Positions 25,155 to 33,392 of a stretch of DNA of 64,000 bases are shown one piece after another. The notes under the pieces are model-generated. The model did not search any database. It was not told the origin of the DNA and saw only the letters and a list, made by a program, of their open reading frames with translations. This DNA is from Nitrospina sp052156635 (lineage in GTDB: Bacteria; Nitrospinota; Nitrospinia; Nitrospinales; Nitrospinaceae), in assembly GCF_052156635.1 (NCBI RefSeq), contig NZ_JBQKUO010000001.1:933447-997446 (forward strand). Reading direction: 5' to 3'. Positions within the stretch are counted from its first letter, which is position 1. Each line of letters opens with the position of its first letter. A program made the translations under genes and the position numbers.

Positions 25155-28100
25155 ATGCGTACCTTCCCTCCCACATTCGATACGGCCAAAAACCAGACCG
25201 CACAACAGCCGGTGCATTTGCTGAAAATCGACTGGTCCGCCGTCAACGGCTACCCACCGCTGACGGTGCGGCTGGCCGACCGGTCAATGTCCACCGGTCA
25301 GGAAACCTGGCTGGCGCTGGTGGCCGACTGGGGCGAACTCGACAACCGCAGGACCGGCGGACCGACTCCGGAATCGTATCCGGACGTGCACCTCACGCTG
25401 ATCAACGCACCGGCGGTGTTCGCGGAAAAAGCGGAGCGTTTCTCCGACCTGTTTGAAATCTATCCGCCGGAAGCAGCGACGGTGACCCTCTATCACTGGT
25501 TCGAGGAGGCGGGTCTGGATGAGAACGATCTGGTGCCGCTTCTCACCGGGCGGCTGGTGGATCCCATTGAGTACGACCCCGCATTTTGCCGCCTTCGCCT
25601 TGTAAATTTACATGAGTATTTCGGACGCATTCATTTCGGGCGTGCCATCAATTTAACCGATTACCCTCAGGCACCGGAGAAGAACCTGGGGCGGATGTGT
25701 CCCATCGTGTTCGGCCGGGTGGACCGGGCTCCCGGTGTGCTGGTGAGGAAAACTCGAACCACACGCATGACCTCGGTCGCCTCCCCGGGAGCCACCACGC
25801 TGGACGTCGCCGATACCGGTGGCTTTCCCGAATCCGGTACTCTGGTGGTGAACCAAGACAACATCGCTTACACCGGCACCACCCCCACCGCGTTCACCGG
25901 GTGCAGCGGCGTCAACGATTATCATTATGCGGGCGATGAAGTGCTGGAGTGGGTGACCGATCACCGCTACCTGTTCTCCGACCCGGCTTACCCCATTGCG
26001 GATATCCGCAACGTGCAGGTCGCGGGTGTGCCCGCTGATCCGGCCAGCTACAGCATCGATGTCAGTAAGGGAGAGGTGGTGTTCACTGAAAAGCCGCGCC
26101 GGACGCAATCCATCGACACACGGTTTCTGCAGGCGCAATTCGATACGGTGGCGGCAGGCAACACGGCGGTGGACGCCATCAAGGCCATGGATCCCGGCGG
26201 GAAAACGCAGTACGCGCGGATCAACCAGTTTCAACCTTTATTAAAATTGCAACAGACCGACGCCATGCCTGCGATCGGCGAGATCAACAAGGTGTTCCTG
26301 CGCGTCGAGCATTTCGTCGAGGAAAAACTGCCGAACGATAGCGTGTTCGCCCGCTTTGAAGGCCTGGGCCAGGTGGGGGTGTTGTCGCCTCCGTCTGCGG
26401 ACGAAGGAGCGTTGACTTCGGGCTCGACGGACATCACCCACACGCATCTTGATACGTTGGGCTTTCCGGTCAACAACCCCGACCACCTGCACGGCGCGAC
26501 GTCGGAAGCCGACCACATCATCGTGCAGGGGGCGAGCAGTGGACCCGGCGGCGATCATAAGGTGACGGGTCCGGCTGACGTCGGCCCGTTTTCCATCCCG
26601 ATCACCTTTCCCTCGCCGCCTTCGGGAAACGTGCTGAGCGCGGAGTACCGCGTCACCTGGCGTTTCAAGTCGATCACCTTCACCGGCACCAACCCGGTTG
26701 TGACGTTTGTCGATGGCGCGGACGTGCGCACCGTTGGCACCTTCAACCCCACACGAGGCGATTTCGATTACACGCAAACGTTCACCGTCTCCAGCGGGCC
26801 CGGTGGGAACACTTGGAGTTTCAAAATCAACAACGGGTCAATGTGGTTCGATGCACTGACGGTCGAGCGCACCCTGTTTTATCCGCCGAATCCCGCGACG
26901 CAGGGCAACGGACTCGACACGGTGAAAGGCGGCAACGTCAGCCAGCACGGTTCGTCGCCCGCAATGAGTGCGGTGACCGACAAGACAACGCAGACCGTCA
27001 TCAACCTTTTCGACATCACGGGGCTGGTCAACCGCGACTGGAACTGGTTCACCAATCGTGTGGTGGAGATCGAATACACAGGTACGCAGGACGGCAGAAC
27101 GGCATTCATCATCCACGTTGCGTTCGAAATCGAATTCGCACGGAGGAGGCTCGTGACCACCGATGCGGTGAGTGCCGAGGTTGAGGGTGTGAAAGACGAC
27201 GCGGCGGGCACGATCACCGGTACGCCCAACGCCGTCCTTGAACGTCCCGATCACCTGTTCCGCTGGTCCTTGCTGAACCCGGCTTCACTGGATGCATTGG
27301 ATTTAGACGACGCGTCCTTCAACAGCGGGGGGACGGCCCTGGCTGCTGCGGTGTCCGGTGGATACCAACTGGCCGGCATTGTTGACAAGAAGAAGCCGCT
27401 TCGTGATTTGTGGCGGCAGTGGATGAAAGAGAGCCGGTGCGCCCTTTCCTGGGATGCGGAAGGCAGAGTAAGGCTAAAATTTTGTCCGCTCAACGAATTC
27501 GACGCCGTGGTCGGTCTGCATGTCAAAACGCTAACTGACAACGATGTGGTTCGCGATCCTAAAACGGGCCTGCCGCGCATGCGGTTTCAGCGTACACCTT
27601 TTGACGATATCGCCAACCACATCGAACTGCGTTACCACCGAGACTGGGTGGAGGGTGTGCGGCGGGGCTGGACCTCCGTATCCAATGCCGCCTCCATTTC
27701 GCTTTACGGACAGCAGGAGCATCCCGGTGAATTCGATTTTGACTGGACCCAGGCAGCGGAGCAGGCGGATGACCTCGCCCGGTTTTATCTGGGCGAGTCC
27801 ACAAGGCCCAACACCCTGGTTGAGATCGAAGTCTTCCCGAACCACCTGGAGCTGGAACCGGGCGATATCGTCGAGTTTCAATCGGACCTGGGGAGTGCGT
27901 GGATGCTGGGACAGGTCCTGCCAGGCTCGCAACGGCTGGCCTCTGGCAGGGAAGGGCGCCTGCACACCCTGTTGATCACTCTGCGGTTGTTCCCGGCTGA
28001 ATCCACCCGCTCAGACTTTATCGATACCGCCTTTGCTGGCGAAACGTGGTCGTCCCTTACGCAGTACGCTCCCTCTTTTACAGAAACCCTGGCGGTTGCC

Positions 28101-28184
28101 GATGGCGCATTCACCAACGATGCCGACGGCTGGGGTGTGCAGGGCTGGGGTGATACCGGCTGGGGTGGCAAGGTGGCGCTGTGA
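25155..28184 (+). CDS. Large phage tail hub-like protein
   Basis: At 1009 residues this is the largest gene in the island. The N-terminus (about 1-200) has VHLLKIDW, LTVRLADR and YDPAFCRLRLVNLHEYFG, as in tail hub proteins. The middle (about 200-700) is rich in Thr, Gly and His beta segments, including DHLHGATSEADHI and two jelly-roll-like stretches. The C-terminus has IANHIELRYHRDW, ARFYLGESTRPN and LELEPGDIVEFQSD, typical of baseplate hub ends. It should sit at the tail tip. It has no long helical region and cannot be a tape-measure protein. Confidence 0.6.
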   Translation: MRTFPPTFDTAKNQTAQQPVHLLKIDWSAVNGYPPLTVRLADRSMSTGQETWLALVADWGELDNRRTGGPTPESYPDVHLTLINAPAVFAEKAERFSDLFEIYPPEAATVTLYHWFEEAGLDENDLVPLLTGRLVDPIEYDPAFCRLRLVNLHEYFGRIHFGRAINLTDYPQAPEKNLGRMCPIVFGRVDRAPGVLVRKTRTTRMTSVASPGATTLDVADTGGFPESGTLVVNQDNIAYTGTTPTAFTGCSGVNDYHYAGDEVLEWVTDHRYLFSDPAYPIADIRNVQVAGVPADPASYSIDVSKGEVVFTEKPRRTQSIDTRFLQAQFDTVAAGNTAVDAIKAMDPGGKTQYARINQFQPLLKLQQTDAMPAIGEINKVFLRVEHFVEEKLPNDSVFARFEGLGQVGVLSPPSADEGALTSGSTDITHTHLDTLGFPVNNPDHLHGATSEADHIIVQGASSGPGGDHKVTGPADVGPFSIPITFPSPPSGNVLSAEYRVTWRFKSITFTGTNPVVTFVDGADVRTVGTFNPTRGDFDYTQTFTVSSGPGGNTWSFKINNGSMWFDALTVERTLFYPPNPATQGNGLDTVKGGNVSQHGSSPAMSAVTDKTTQTVINLFDITGLVNRDWNWFTNRVVEIEYTGTQDGRTAFIIHVAFEIEFARRRLVTTDAVSAEVEGVKDDAAGTITGTPNAVLERPDHLFRWSLLNPASLDALDLDDASFNSGGTALAAAVSGGYQLAGIVDKKKPLRDLWRQWMKESRCALSWDAEGRVRLKFCPLNEFDAVVGLHVKTLTDNDVVRDPKTGLPRMRFQRTPFDDIANHIELRYHRDWVEGVRRGWTSVSNAASISLYGQQEHPGEFDFDWTQAAEQADDLARFYLGESTRPNTLVEIEVFPNHLELEPGDIVEFQSDLGSAWMLGQVLPGSQRLASGREGRLHTLLITLRLFPAESTRSDFIDTAFAGETWSSLTQYAPSFTETLAVADGAFTNDADGWGVQGWGDTGWGGKVAL

Positions 28185-28384
28185 ACGGCGGGTTGATTGA
28201 AGAAGAGCGTGTGACCTTCACCCTCACCGCGGCCGACGGCTCGGTGAAGGAACGGTTAACCATTATAAAAAGGAGACACACCCATGATTGTAGATTCCGG
28301 ACTGCAACACATCGCCGACCAGCTTGCGGAACAGGGCGAGGCGACGATGAGCCACATGGCGGTGGGGACGGGTCAGACCGTTGA
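28181..28384 (+). CDS. Small frame overlapping the tail hub stop, doubtful
   Basis: A GTG overlaps the hub stop. The first 30 residues (IEEERVTFTLTAADGSVKE) look like a beta strand pair and fill the 99-base gap before the next gene. The rest overlaps the next gene by 101 bases and looks like noise. It may be a short protein or a remnant of a fused N-terminal extension. Confidence 0.3.
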   Translation: MNGGLIEEERVTFTLTAADGSVKERLTIIKRRHTHDCRFRTATHRRPACGTGRGDDEPHGGGDGSDR

Positions 28385-28637
28385 GTCGCCGGGCGATACC
28401 TCGCTTGAAACCGAACTAGCGCGCGTCGCCTTCACTTCCAAAACGCGTTCGGCCAAAAAGGTCGTGTACGTCGCCGACTTCGGTCCCGGCGTTGGTACGG
28501 GTGCGCTGACGGAGGTTGGCCTGCTGAACGCCGTCTCGGGCGGCAGTCTGCTTTCCCGCATCACCTTTCCAGTAAAGAACAAGGGCGCGGGCGATTCGCT
28601 GCAGATCACCATCGAACACACTTACGCGAGACAGTAA
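28284..28637 (+). CDS. Phage tail protein, fibre-related
   Basis: AAAAGGAG precedes the ATG and the product has 117 residues. It begins MIVDSGLQHIADQLAEQG and has MAVGTGQT, VVYVADFGPGVGTGALTEVG and FPVKNKGAGDSLQITIEHTY. This pattern (a helix, then a VGTG-type turn and beta strands) is common in small phage fibre or baseplate proteins. The role is inferred. Confidence 0.55.
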   Translation: MIVDSGLQHIADQLAEQGEATMSHMAVGTGQTVESPGDTSLETELARVAFTSKTRSAKKVVYVADFGPGVGTGALTEVGLLNAVSGGSLLSRITFPVKNKGAGDSLQITIEHTYARQ

Positions 28638-28639
28638 TC

Positions 28640-29086
28640 ATGCCGACACAAACCCCCCGATTGAATCTCACCCAACCCGATACCGGGAGTATTTCGTGGT
28701 CTTCGGACGTGACGAGTTGGGCTGACAAACTGGACGAAACGGCGGCGCAGACCCTGAGCGTGCATCTGGGCGGCGCGGCCATCGACCAGGAAGTCGTGTA
28801 TGACGGGCTCCGTTTCGAAGTCGCCGTAACCATCAGCAAGATATCCCTGTTTGCCCGTCAGGCTCCCCAAGGCGCGGCGTTTTCCATCGATGTGCTTAAA
28901 AACGGTGTCGAGCAGAATAAGGTTGCCTCCCTTTCGGCCGGAAACCAAAGCGGCGCTGTGGCAGTCACCGGGCTCAACTTTTCCACGCTGGAAGACTTCG
29001 GTCTTAAAGTGAAAGGTGTGGGATCTACGGTGGCGGGTTCAGAAATCTCCCTCACCATTCACTACTCCCCTCAACCCCTTCCTTAA
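28640..29086 (+). CDS. Phage tail-associated beta-rich protein
   Basis: This 148-residue protein begins just after the preceding stop. It starts with a Thr/Pro-rich stretch, then has ISWSSDVTSWADKLDETAAQ and alternating strands with a FSIDVLKNGVEQNKV loop. It resembles small carbohydrate-binding or fibre-head modules but I cannot place it in a family. Confidence 0.5.
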   Translation: MPTQTPRLNLTQPDTGSISWSSDVTSWADKLDETAAQTLSVHLGGAAIDQEVVYDGLRFEVAVTISKISLFARQAPQGAAFSIDVLKNGVEQNKVASLSAGNQSGAVAVTGLNFSTLEDFGLKVKGVGSTVAGSEISLTIHYSPQPLP

Positions 29087-29101
29087 AGGAGTGATCTCAT
29101 C

Positions 29102-30253
29102 ATGAAACGTTTTTTGATTGTTGGCAGCGTCGCGATGGTGCTGGCGTGGGCCGGGCCGGCCGGCGCCATCACTTACAAGGGTGACCTGGAAGCGGATGAA
29201 AGTGTGATGTTTTCAGAACAGGCCACGCCCCCTTCCAATCCGCCCTCCGGCAAACGCAAGCTGTATTTTCAAACCGATGGTAACCTGATGGCTCTGGATT
29301 CTTTCGGAATCCAAAACCCTGTTATTTCTGGAGAGTGGAAAAATGTGGTTATCAATGGGGATTTTCGCCTGTGGCAACGGGGGACCAGCTTTGCCAACCC
29401 CAACGGCGGGTACGGTCCCGACCGATGGAAACTGTATGGCGGCGTCGGCAACACCACGGTGTATTCTCGACAAATATTTACGTTGGGTCAAACCGATGTT
29501 CCCGGCGAGCCGCAGTATTTTCTATCAATGGAAAAGGCTGGAGGGAATGGAGCGCCGCCTGAGTTGCACCAGTATATTGAATCGGTGCGCACTCTAGCGG
29601 GTAGAACGGCAACCCTGACTTACTATGCGCGGGCTGATTCTGCACGTAACTTGCGCGTTAACCTGCGACAAAACTTTGGCACTGGGGGCACGACTTCAAC
29701 GCAGGTTGATACAACTTCTGCCACCTGTAATCTCACAACGGTGTGGCAGAGATGTACCGCGACGTACAAGCTGGAATCAATTTTCGGTAAAAACCTTGGC
29801 ATTAATGGGGACGATTTTCTGGGTGTGCGCTTTGTGTGGGAGAATAATTTCGGCGGAACCATAGACATTGCCCAAGTTCAGCTTGAAGCTGGCGGTGTGG
29901 GTACCCCGTTTGAAGAGCGTGCGCCAAGTGTGGAGTTGGGTCTGGCCGAACGCTATTACCGTCGGTTTGGGCTTGGAATGACTGGCGGTTGGCATTCCCC
30001 TACTGAGGTGACCTTGGGTACAGTGTTGAAACCGCCCATGAGAGCCCCATGCACGTTGATCCTAAAAGACTCGACTCCGGTACTGGAAGAAGTTTCGGTC
30101 GGCGATAAAACCGGATCCTCCTCTGTTATTACTGCCTCAAGTGTTACAACCCAGGGCGTGTGGCTTCGGCTCAATGGGTTCACCGGCGCCAATGCAGGTA
30201 ATCCGGCGGTGGTGAAGGAAGATGAATTATTTGCCTGCGATGCGGAATTATAA
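29102..30253 (+). CDS. Phage tail fibre-like protein with an N-terminal signal peptide
   Basis: This 383-residue protein has a clear Sec signal: MKRF, a hydrophobic core, and a likely cut after GPAGA near residue 22. The mature part has NGDFRLWQRGTSFANPNGG followed by YGPDRWKLYG, the pattern seen in many phage tail fibres, and then jelly-roll-like strands. A signal peptide on a tail fibre is unusual, because tails assemble in the cytoplasm. It may have become an exported host protein. Confidence 0.6.
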   Translation: MKRFLIVGSVAMVLAWAGPAGAITYKGDLEADESVMFSEQATPPSNPPSGKRKLYFQTDGNLMALDSFGIQNPVISGEWKNVVINGDFRLWQRGTSFANPNGGYGPDRWKLYGGVGNTTVYSRQIFTLGQTDVPGEPQYFLSMEKAGGNGAPPELHQYIESVRTLAGRTATLTYYARADSARNLRVNLRQNFGTGGTTSTQVDTTSATCNLTTVWQRCTATYKLESIFGKNLGINGDDFLGVRFVWENNFGGTIDIAQVQLEAGGVGTPFEERAPSVELGLAERYYRRFGLGMTGGWHSPTEVTLGTVLKPPMRAPCTLILKDSTPVLEEVSVGDKTGSSSVITASSVTTQGVWLRLNGFTGANAGNPAVVKEDELFACDAEL

Positions 30254-30294
30254 GTTAAAAAAGAAAGAATCATGAAAAGAAATTCTGGTTAATC

Positions 30295-30786
30295 ATGTTT
30301 TGTGCGTGGCCGGATGTGGTTCAAGCGGAGATCGAATCGGCGCGCTTCCTGCAAGACGGCAGTGTGGAGGTTGTGGAGGATGGCAAGGAGATGATCGTCT
30401 CCTCCGATCCGGCCAACCGGCACTGGCAGGCATTGGATGCGTGGGTGAGCGCGGGGAACAGCATCGCGCCCTATGTGCCTTCGGTGGCGGAGTTGGAAAC
30501 CGCGATCCGGCAGGAAGCCGACCGGAGAGTCGGTGCGGTGTACGACAGCACGATGAAAGACCGCATGCTGGCGCGGTCGAATGAGTTGTTGCTCAACCGC
30601 ATCACCAACGGGTCGTTCACCGCCGTGGAACAGGCGGAGCTGGATGCCCTGCTGGCGGCCAACGCCTGGGTGAAAAGCGTGCGCCGGGCGGCGGAGTCTG
30701 CAATCGCCACCCTGCCCCGTCTGACCATCAACGAAAAGATTGGTTTCGATGCGGCAAGGGATGTGACCTGGCCGGCGGAACTGTAA
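30295..30786 (+). CDS. Phage tail fibre-associated protein, possible assembly chaperone
   Basis: This 163-residue protein follows the fibre gene by 41 bases. It has an N-terminal strand segment (ARFLQDGSVEVVEDGKEM), then a helical region with IRQEADRRVGAVYDSTMKDRM and LDALLAANAWVKSVRRAAESA. Helical proteins of this size downstream of tail fibre genes often help fibre assembly. The call is based on position and shape only. Confidence 0.5.
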   Translation: MFCAWPDVVQAEIESARFLQDGSVEVVEDGKEMIVSSDPANRHWQALDAWVSAGNSIAPYVPSVAELETAIRQEADRRVGAVYDSTMKDRMLARSNELLLNRITNGSFTAVEQAELDALLAANAWVKSVRRAAESAIATLPRLTINEKIGFDAARDVTWPAEL

Positions 30787-30859
30787 ATTGATACGGCTTT
30801 ATTCAGGTGAGGGACCGATCGAGTCTTCCTTCAGGGAATGAGTAGCTTAATTACTGCTA

Positions 30860-31741
30860 CTAAAGCTCCTTCCACGCGCCGATGACGCGGCCGACGATGG
30901 GGTCGGGGTTCTCGTGCAGATCGACGATCTGCACGTCGGCGGTGGGATTGATCGGCCGCAGGATGAGCAGGGTTTTTTTGCGTTCGAGGTACTTCGCGGT
31001 CAACCCGTCATCGTAAAAGATGGCGTAAATCTTGTTCTTCACGATTTTCCTGTCGTTGCGGTCGATCACCACGATGTCCCCCGAAGACAGCATCGGTTCC
31101 ATGGAATCGCCGTCGACCCGGCTGGCCACCAGGTTGGTGCGTTTGCCCGCCGCACGGACGTGGAGCAGGACGTAATCCTCGATATTGTTTTCCTGAATGA
31201 TCGGGTGCCCTGCGGCGATGGCGGAGCCGGTGAGCGGAATGGAAACGTAATCCTCGCTTGCCATCTTCGGCGCAACAGACGTGTTTGTCGTCTGGAACAC
31301 TTTGAGGTCCGGCACCTGCACCGTCCAGCCCCGGTCCTCCGACAAAAGCGCATGCAAATCGACCTTCAGCCTGCGCGCGGCCTCCTGCAGGAAGTCGAAT
31401 GACAAGATTACCTTTCCCCTTTCGTAGTGGCCGAGCACGTGGCCCGGAATGCCGATGCGCGAGGCGCATTCGTCCACCGACCAGCCCTTCATGTTTCGGC
31501 ATTCTTTAAGGTTCTTGCCGATGCGCGTGTGCAGTCGAGACGCTCCTCCGGTACTTGACACCATCCATTGCAGATCGAGACGGAAGTGCGTTGCGATTTT
31601 GGCCAGCGTTTCCGTGTCCGGCAGGGTGTCGCGTTGAAAACATTTCTTCAGCTTCTCGTAATTGACACCGGTGTCCTGGCAGAAGCCGGTGAGCGGCTCT
31701 CCGTTCTGCAGGGTTTCGATTCGTTTCAACACCTTGTTCAT
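30860..31741 (-). CDS. Phage-type repressor with two HTH domains and an S24 self-cleavage domain
   Basis: At 293 residues this is longer than usual CI-type repressors. Residues 15-62 look like a CI-type N-terminal HTH (GVNYEKLKKCF, ATHFRLDLQWMV). Residues 72-135 form a second, XRE-type HTH (RIGKNLKECRNMKGWSVDECA, with a HYERGK turn). The peptidase S24 domain has a likely cleavage site Ala177-Gly178 and the catalytic pair Ser213 (GDSMEPM) and Lys250. RecA-driven self-cleavage on DNA damage is expected. It is the only minus-strand gene in the island and is divergent from the regulator genes at 31.9-33.0 kb. Confidence 0.88.
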   Translation of the reverse strand: MNKVLKRIETLQNGEPLTGFCQDTGVNYEKLKKCFQRDTLPDTETLAKIATHFRLDLQWMVSSTGGASRLHTRIGKNLKECRNMKGWSVDECASRIGIPGHVLGHYERGKVILSFDFLQEAARRLKVDLHALLSEDRGWTVQVPDLKVFQTTNTSVAPKMASEDYVSIPLTGSAIAAGHPIIQENNIEDYVLLHVRAAGKRTNLVASRVDGDSMEPMLSSGDIVVIDRNDRKIVKNKIYAIFYDDGLTAKYLERKKTLLILRPINPTADVQIVDLHENPDPIVGRVIGAWKEL

Positions 31742-31766
31742 AAATTAGGCATTCCCAAAATATCCG

Positions 31767-31819
31767 TTGACAAGAGGACAAACTTCCCACACTATAACAC
31801 AAGAAAGGACAAAAGTCCC
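31767..31819. promoter_or_regulatory. Operator and promoter region of the repressor
   Basis: The divergent gap has TTGACA at 31767-31772 and TATAAC at 31793-31798 on the plus strand, with a loose spacing of 20. Two similar sites lie 31 bases apart, about three helical turns: GGACAAACTTCC at 31776 and GGACAAAAGTCC at 31807. The second is a perfect inverted repeat GGAC-N4-GTCC. They are candidate repressor operators. Confidence 0.6.
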
Positions 31820-31866
31820 CTTCAGTTGCAATGGGCCTGTATTAAAAAGATAAAAATGGAGTTGTC

Positions 31867-32430
31867 ATGCGACCGGATAAAGGAATGATACCGTTGAAAC
31901 CGCAACCGGAAAAAGTCCGTCATTATAACACCGGGCCGGTGACGCCCGGATGTTCTTCCGCGCAACCTGCGGAGGGGACCGCTGCACATCCGGGGGACCT
32001 CTCGAGGCACCTTAAAATCCGGAAGTTGCGCGTATCCCGTACACCAGGCCGGAGGCTGCTGCGCTGTGCGGTGACGGTGATCACCCTGGAGACCGGGGAG
32101 ACGGTGAAAAAGGGTTGCGGCCGGCGAGGACTCGCTCCATTCGAAGCAGGCCTCAAATGTTTTTACTGCGGTAACGTTCAATACAAGGCAGGATCGAGTC
32201 TCGATGAGCTGTGGTTTCATTTCCGGCTGGGCCGCGAGTACTGGCGGGTGCAAAGCAGCGGGGGACGAGAATACGTCAACGGTGTTCCGGTGCGCGGGGC
32301 GGGCGACGGCTTGCCGCCGGAGTGCATGCGCGACCTCGCTGATCCCCGTCCGCCGGAATGGTTCCGGTTGTATGTGCAGGGCGACGAAAACCAATTTCAA
32401 CAGTACCTGCGAAACAGGGAGGCGCATTGA
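31867..32430 (+). CDS. Hypothetical phage early protein with a CxxC zinc motif
   Basis: This 187-residue frame is the first gene rightward of the repressor operator. Much of the first 60 residues is basic and rich in Pro and Arg. The central part has TGETVKKGCGRRGLAPFEAG and CFYCGN, which with Cys84 could bind zinc. The C-terminal part ends with FRLYVQGDENQFQQYLRN. I do not recognise a family. It is probably an early lytic gene under the repressor. Confidence 0.55.
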   Translation: MRPDKGMIPLKPQPEKVRHYNTGPVTPGCSSAQPAEGTAAHPGDLSRHLKIRKLRVSRTPGRRLLRCAVTVITLETGETVKKGCGRRGLAPFEAGLKCFYCGNVQYKAGSSLDELWFHFRLGREYWRVQSSGGREYVNGVPVRGAGDGLPPECMRDLADPRPPEWFRLYVQGDENQFQQYLRNREAH

Positions 32431-32438
32431 GGCGGTCT

Positions 32439-33026
32439 ATGAAAGGGGAACAACGGAAACCAAAATCATGTGAAGTGGGACGGTGGTCCCAAAAACCCTG
32501 CTGGGGGGAAGTGGAATCGGTGACCCTGTCCGGTGCGGGCGGCGAGGGCGTGGGCAAACTTGTCCGCAACGGAATGCCTCTGTGCCAGTACCATTACCGG
32601 TTCGAGTTGATGGAGTGGGGCGTCGGTTCGTTTCTGAAACGTTACCCGCTCGCGGTTGTGCAAGGGGCGGGTGATGGCAGGCAAGCGCAAGCCACCGACG
32701 CGGAGTTTGTCGCCGATGCGATGGATGAAACCGACAACCACCTTCGGCCGACGTCTCCGGAGATCCTGGAGGCGCTGGTGAACACGGGGTTGTGGGACGC
32801 GCCGGTGGGCGGTTATCAGCCGCGGCCGGACTACTCTCATCTAAAGTCGGCGTCCATCGACCTCAACGACGCGGCGCTGACCGACAAGCAGTTGACCGCG
32901 GTGTGCCTGGTGTTTTACGGCGGGCTCAAAAAGAAAAAAGCGGCGCAGGTGATGCGCATATCCAGCCAGGCGCTCGCCGACCACATCAAAGCCGCGCTCA
33001 AAAAAATCGAGGAACGGATTCGGTGA
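32439..33026 (+). CDS. Phage transcription regulator with a sigma-70 region 4-like C-terminus
   Basis: The ATG at 32439 gives 195 residues; an upstream in-frame start would overlap the preceding gene. The first part has four cysteines or histidines around CEVGRWSQKPCWGEV and MPLCQYHYRF, perhaps a zinc site. The end, LTDKQLTAVCLVFYGGLKKK followed by AAQVMRISSQALADHIKAAL, is a helix-turn-helix of the sigma region 4 or late-activator type. It could switch on the structural genes. Confidence 0.6.
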   Translation: MKGEQRKPKSCEVGRWSQKPCWGEVESVTLSGAGGEGVGKLVRNGMPLCQYHYRFELMEWGVGSFLKRYPLAVVQGAGDGRQAQATDAEFVADAMDETDNHLRPTSPEILEALVNTGLWDAPVGGYQPRPDYSHLKSASIDLNDAALTDKQLTAVCLVFYGGLKKKKAAQVMRISSQALADHIKAALKKIEERIR

Positions 33027-33029
33027 GAC

Positions 33030-33311
33030 TCAGGGAGTGACTTCGGGGGATGGTGTGGCAATGAGCCCGATGTAGAGAATGACCGCGCCCAGCACGGTGA
33101 ACAGGGTGAAGTAGGTCCAGAAGAAAACCGGGCTGCGTTTGCGCTGCAGGGTGGTGCCCGCGCCGATCATGTATCCGGTCAGAATCCCGATCACGGGCGG
33201 CACCAGAAAACCCAGGCCCAGGGCGACGATCGGCCCGATGGTGTTCTGCACAACCAGCACCACGAGCAGAACGATGAGCCCCCCGAAAACGCCCAGAATG
33301 ACGCTGTTCAT
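33030..33311 (-). CDS. Small membrane protein
   Basis: The ATG at 33311 has AAGGAG seven bases upstream. The 93-residue product has three or so hydrophobic helices (MNSVILGVFGGLIVLLVVLV, VALGLGFLVPPVIGILTGYM, FFWTYFTLFTVLGAVILYIG). I do not recognise it. It faces the phage regulator gene and begins the host genes on the right side of the island. Confidence 0.7.
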   Translation of the reverse strand: MNSVILGVFGGLIVLLVVLVVQNTIGPIVALGLGFLVPPVIGILTGYMIGAGTTLQRKRSPVFFWTYFTLFTVLGAVILYIGLIATPSPEVTP

Positions 33312-33392
33312 ACCAGACTCCTTCCTTTCATCCATTCTGCGCCCGTCCTGCTTCTATTTCAACTTGAACCGGACACCCGGTGAAATTTCATA

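Noticed and set aside
25155..28184. Candidate tape-measure protein
   Set aside because: The size fits, but the protein is beta-rich with hub-like ends and has no long helical or membrane stretches.
16901..33026. CRISPR array or integrase att repeats around the island
   Set aside because: I found no regularly spaced repeats, and no matching sequence at the two island borders.
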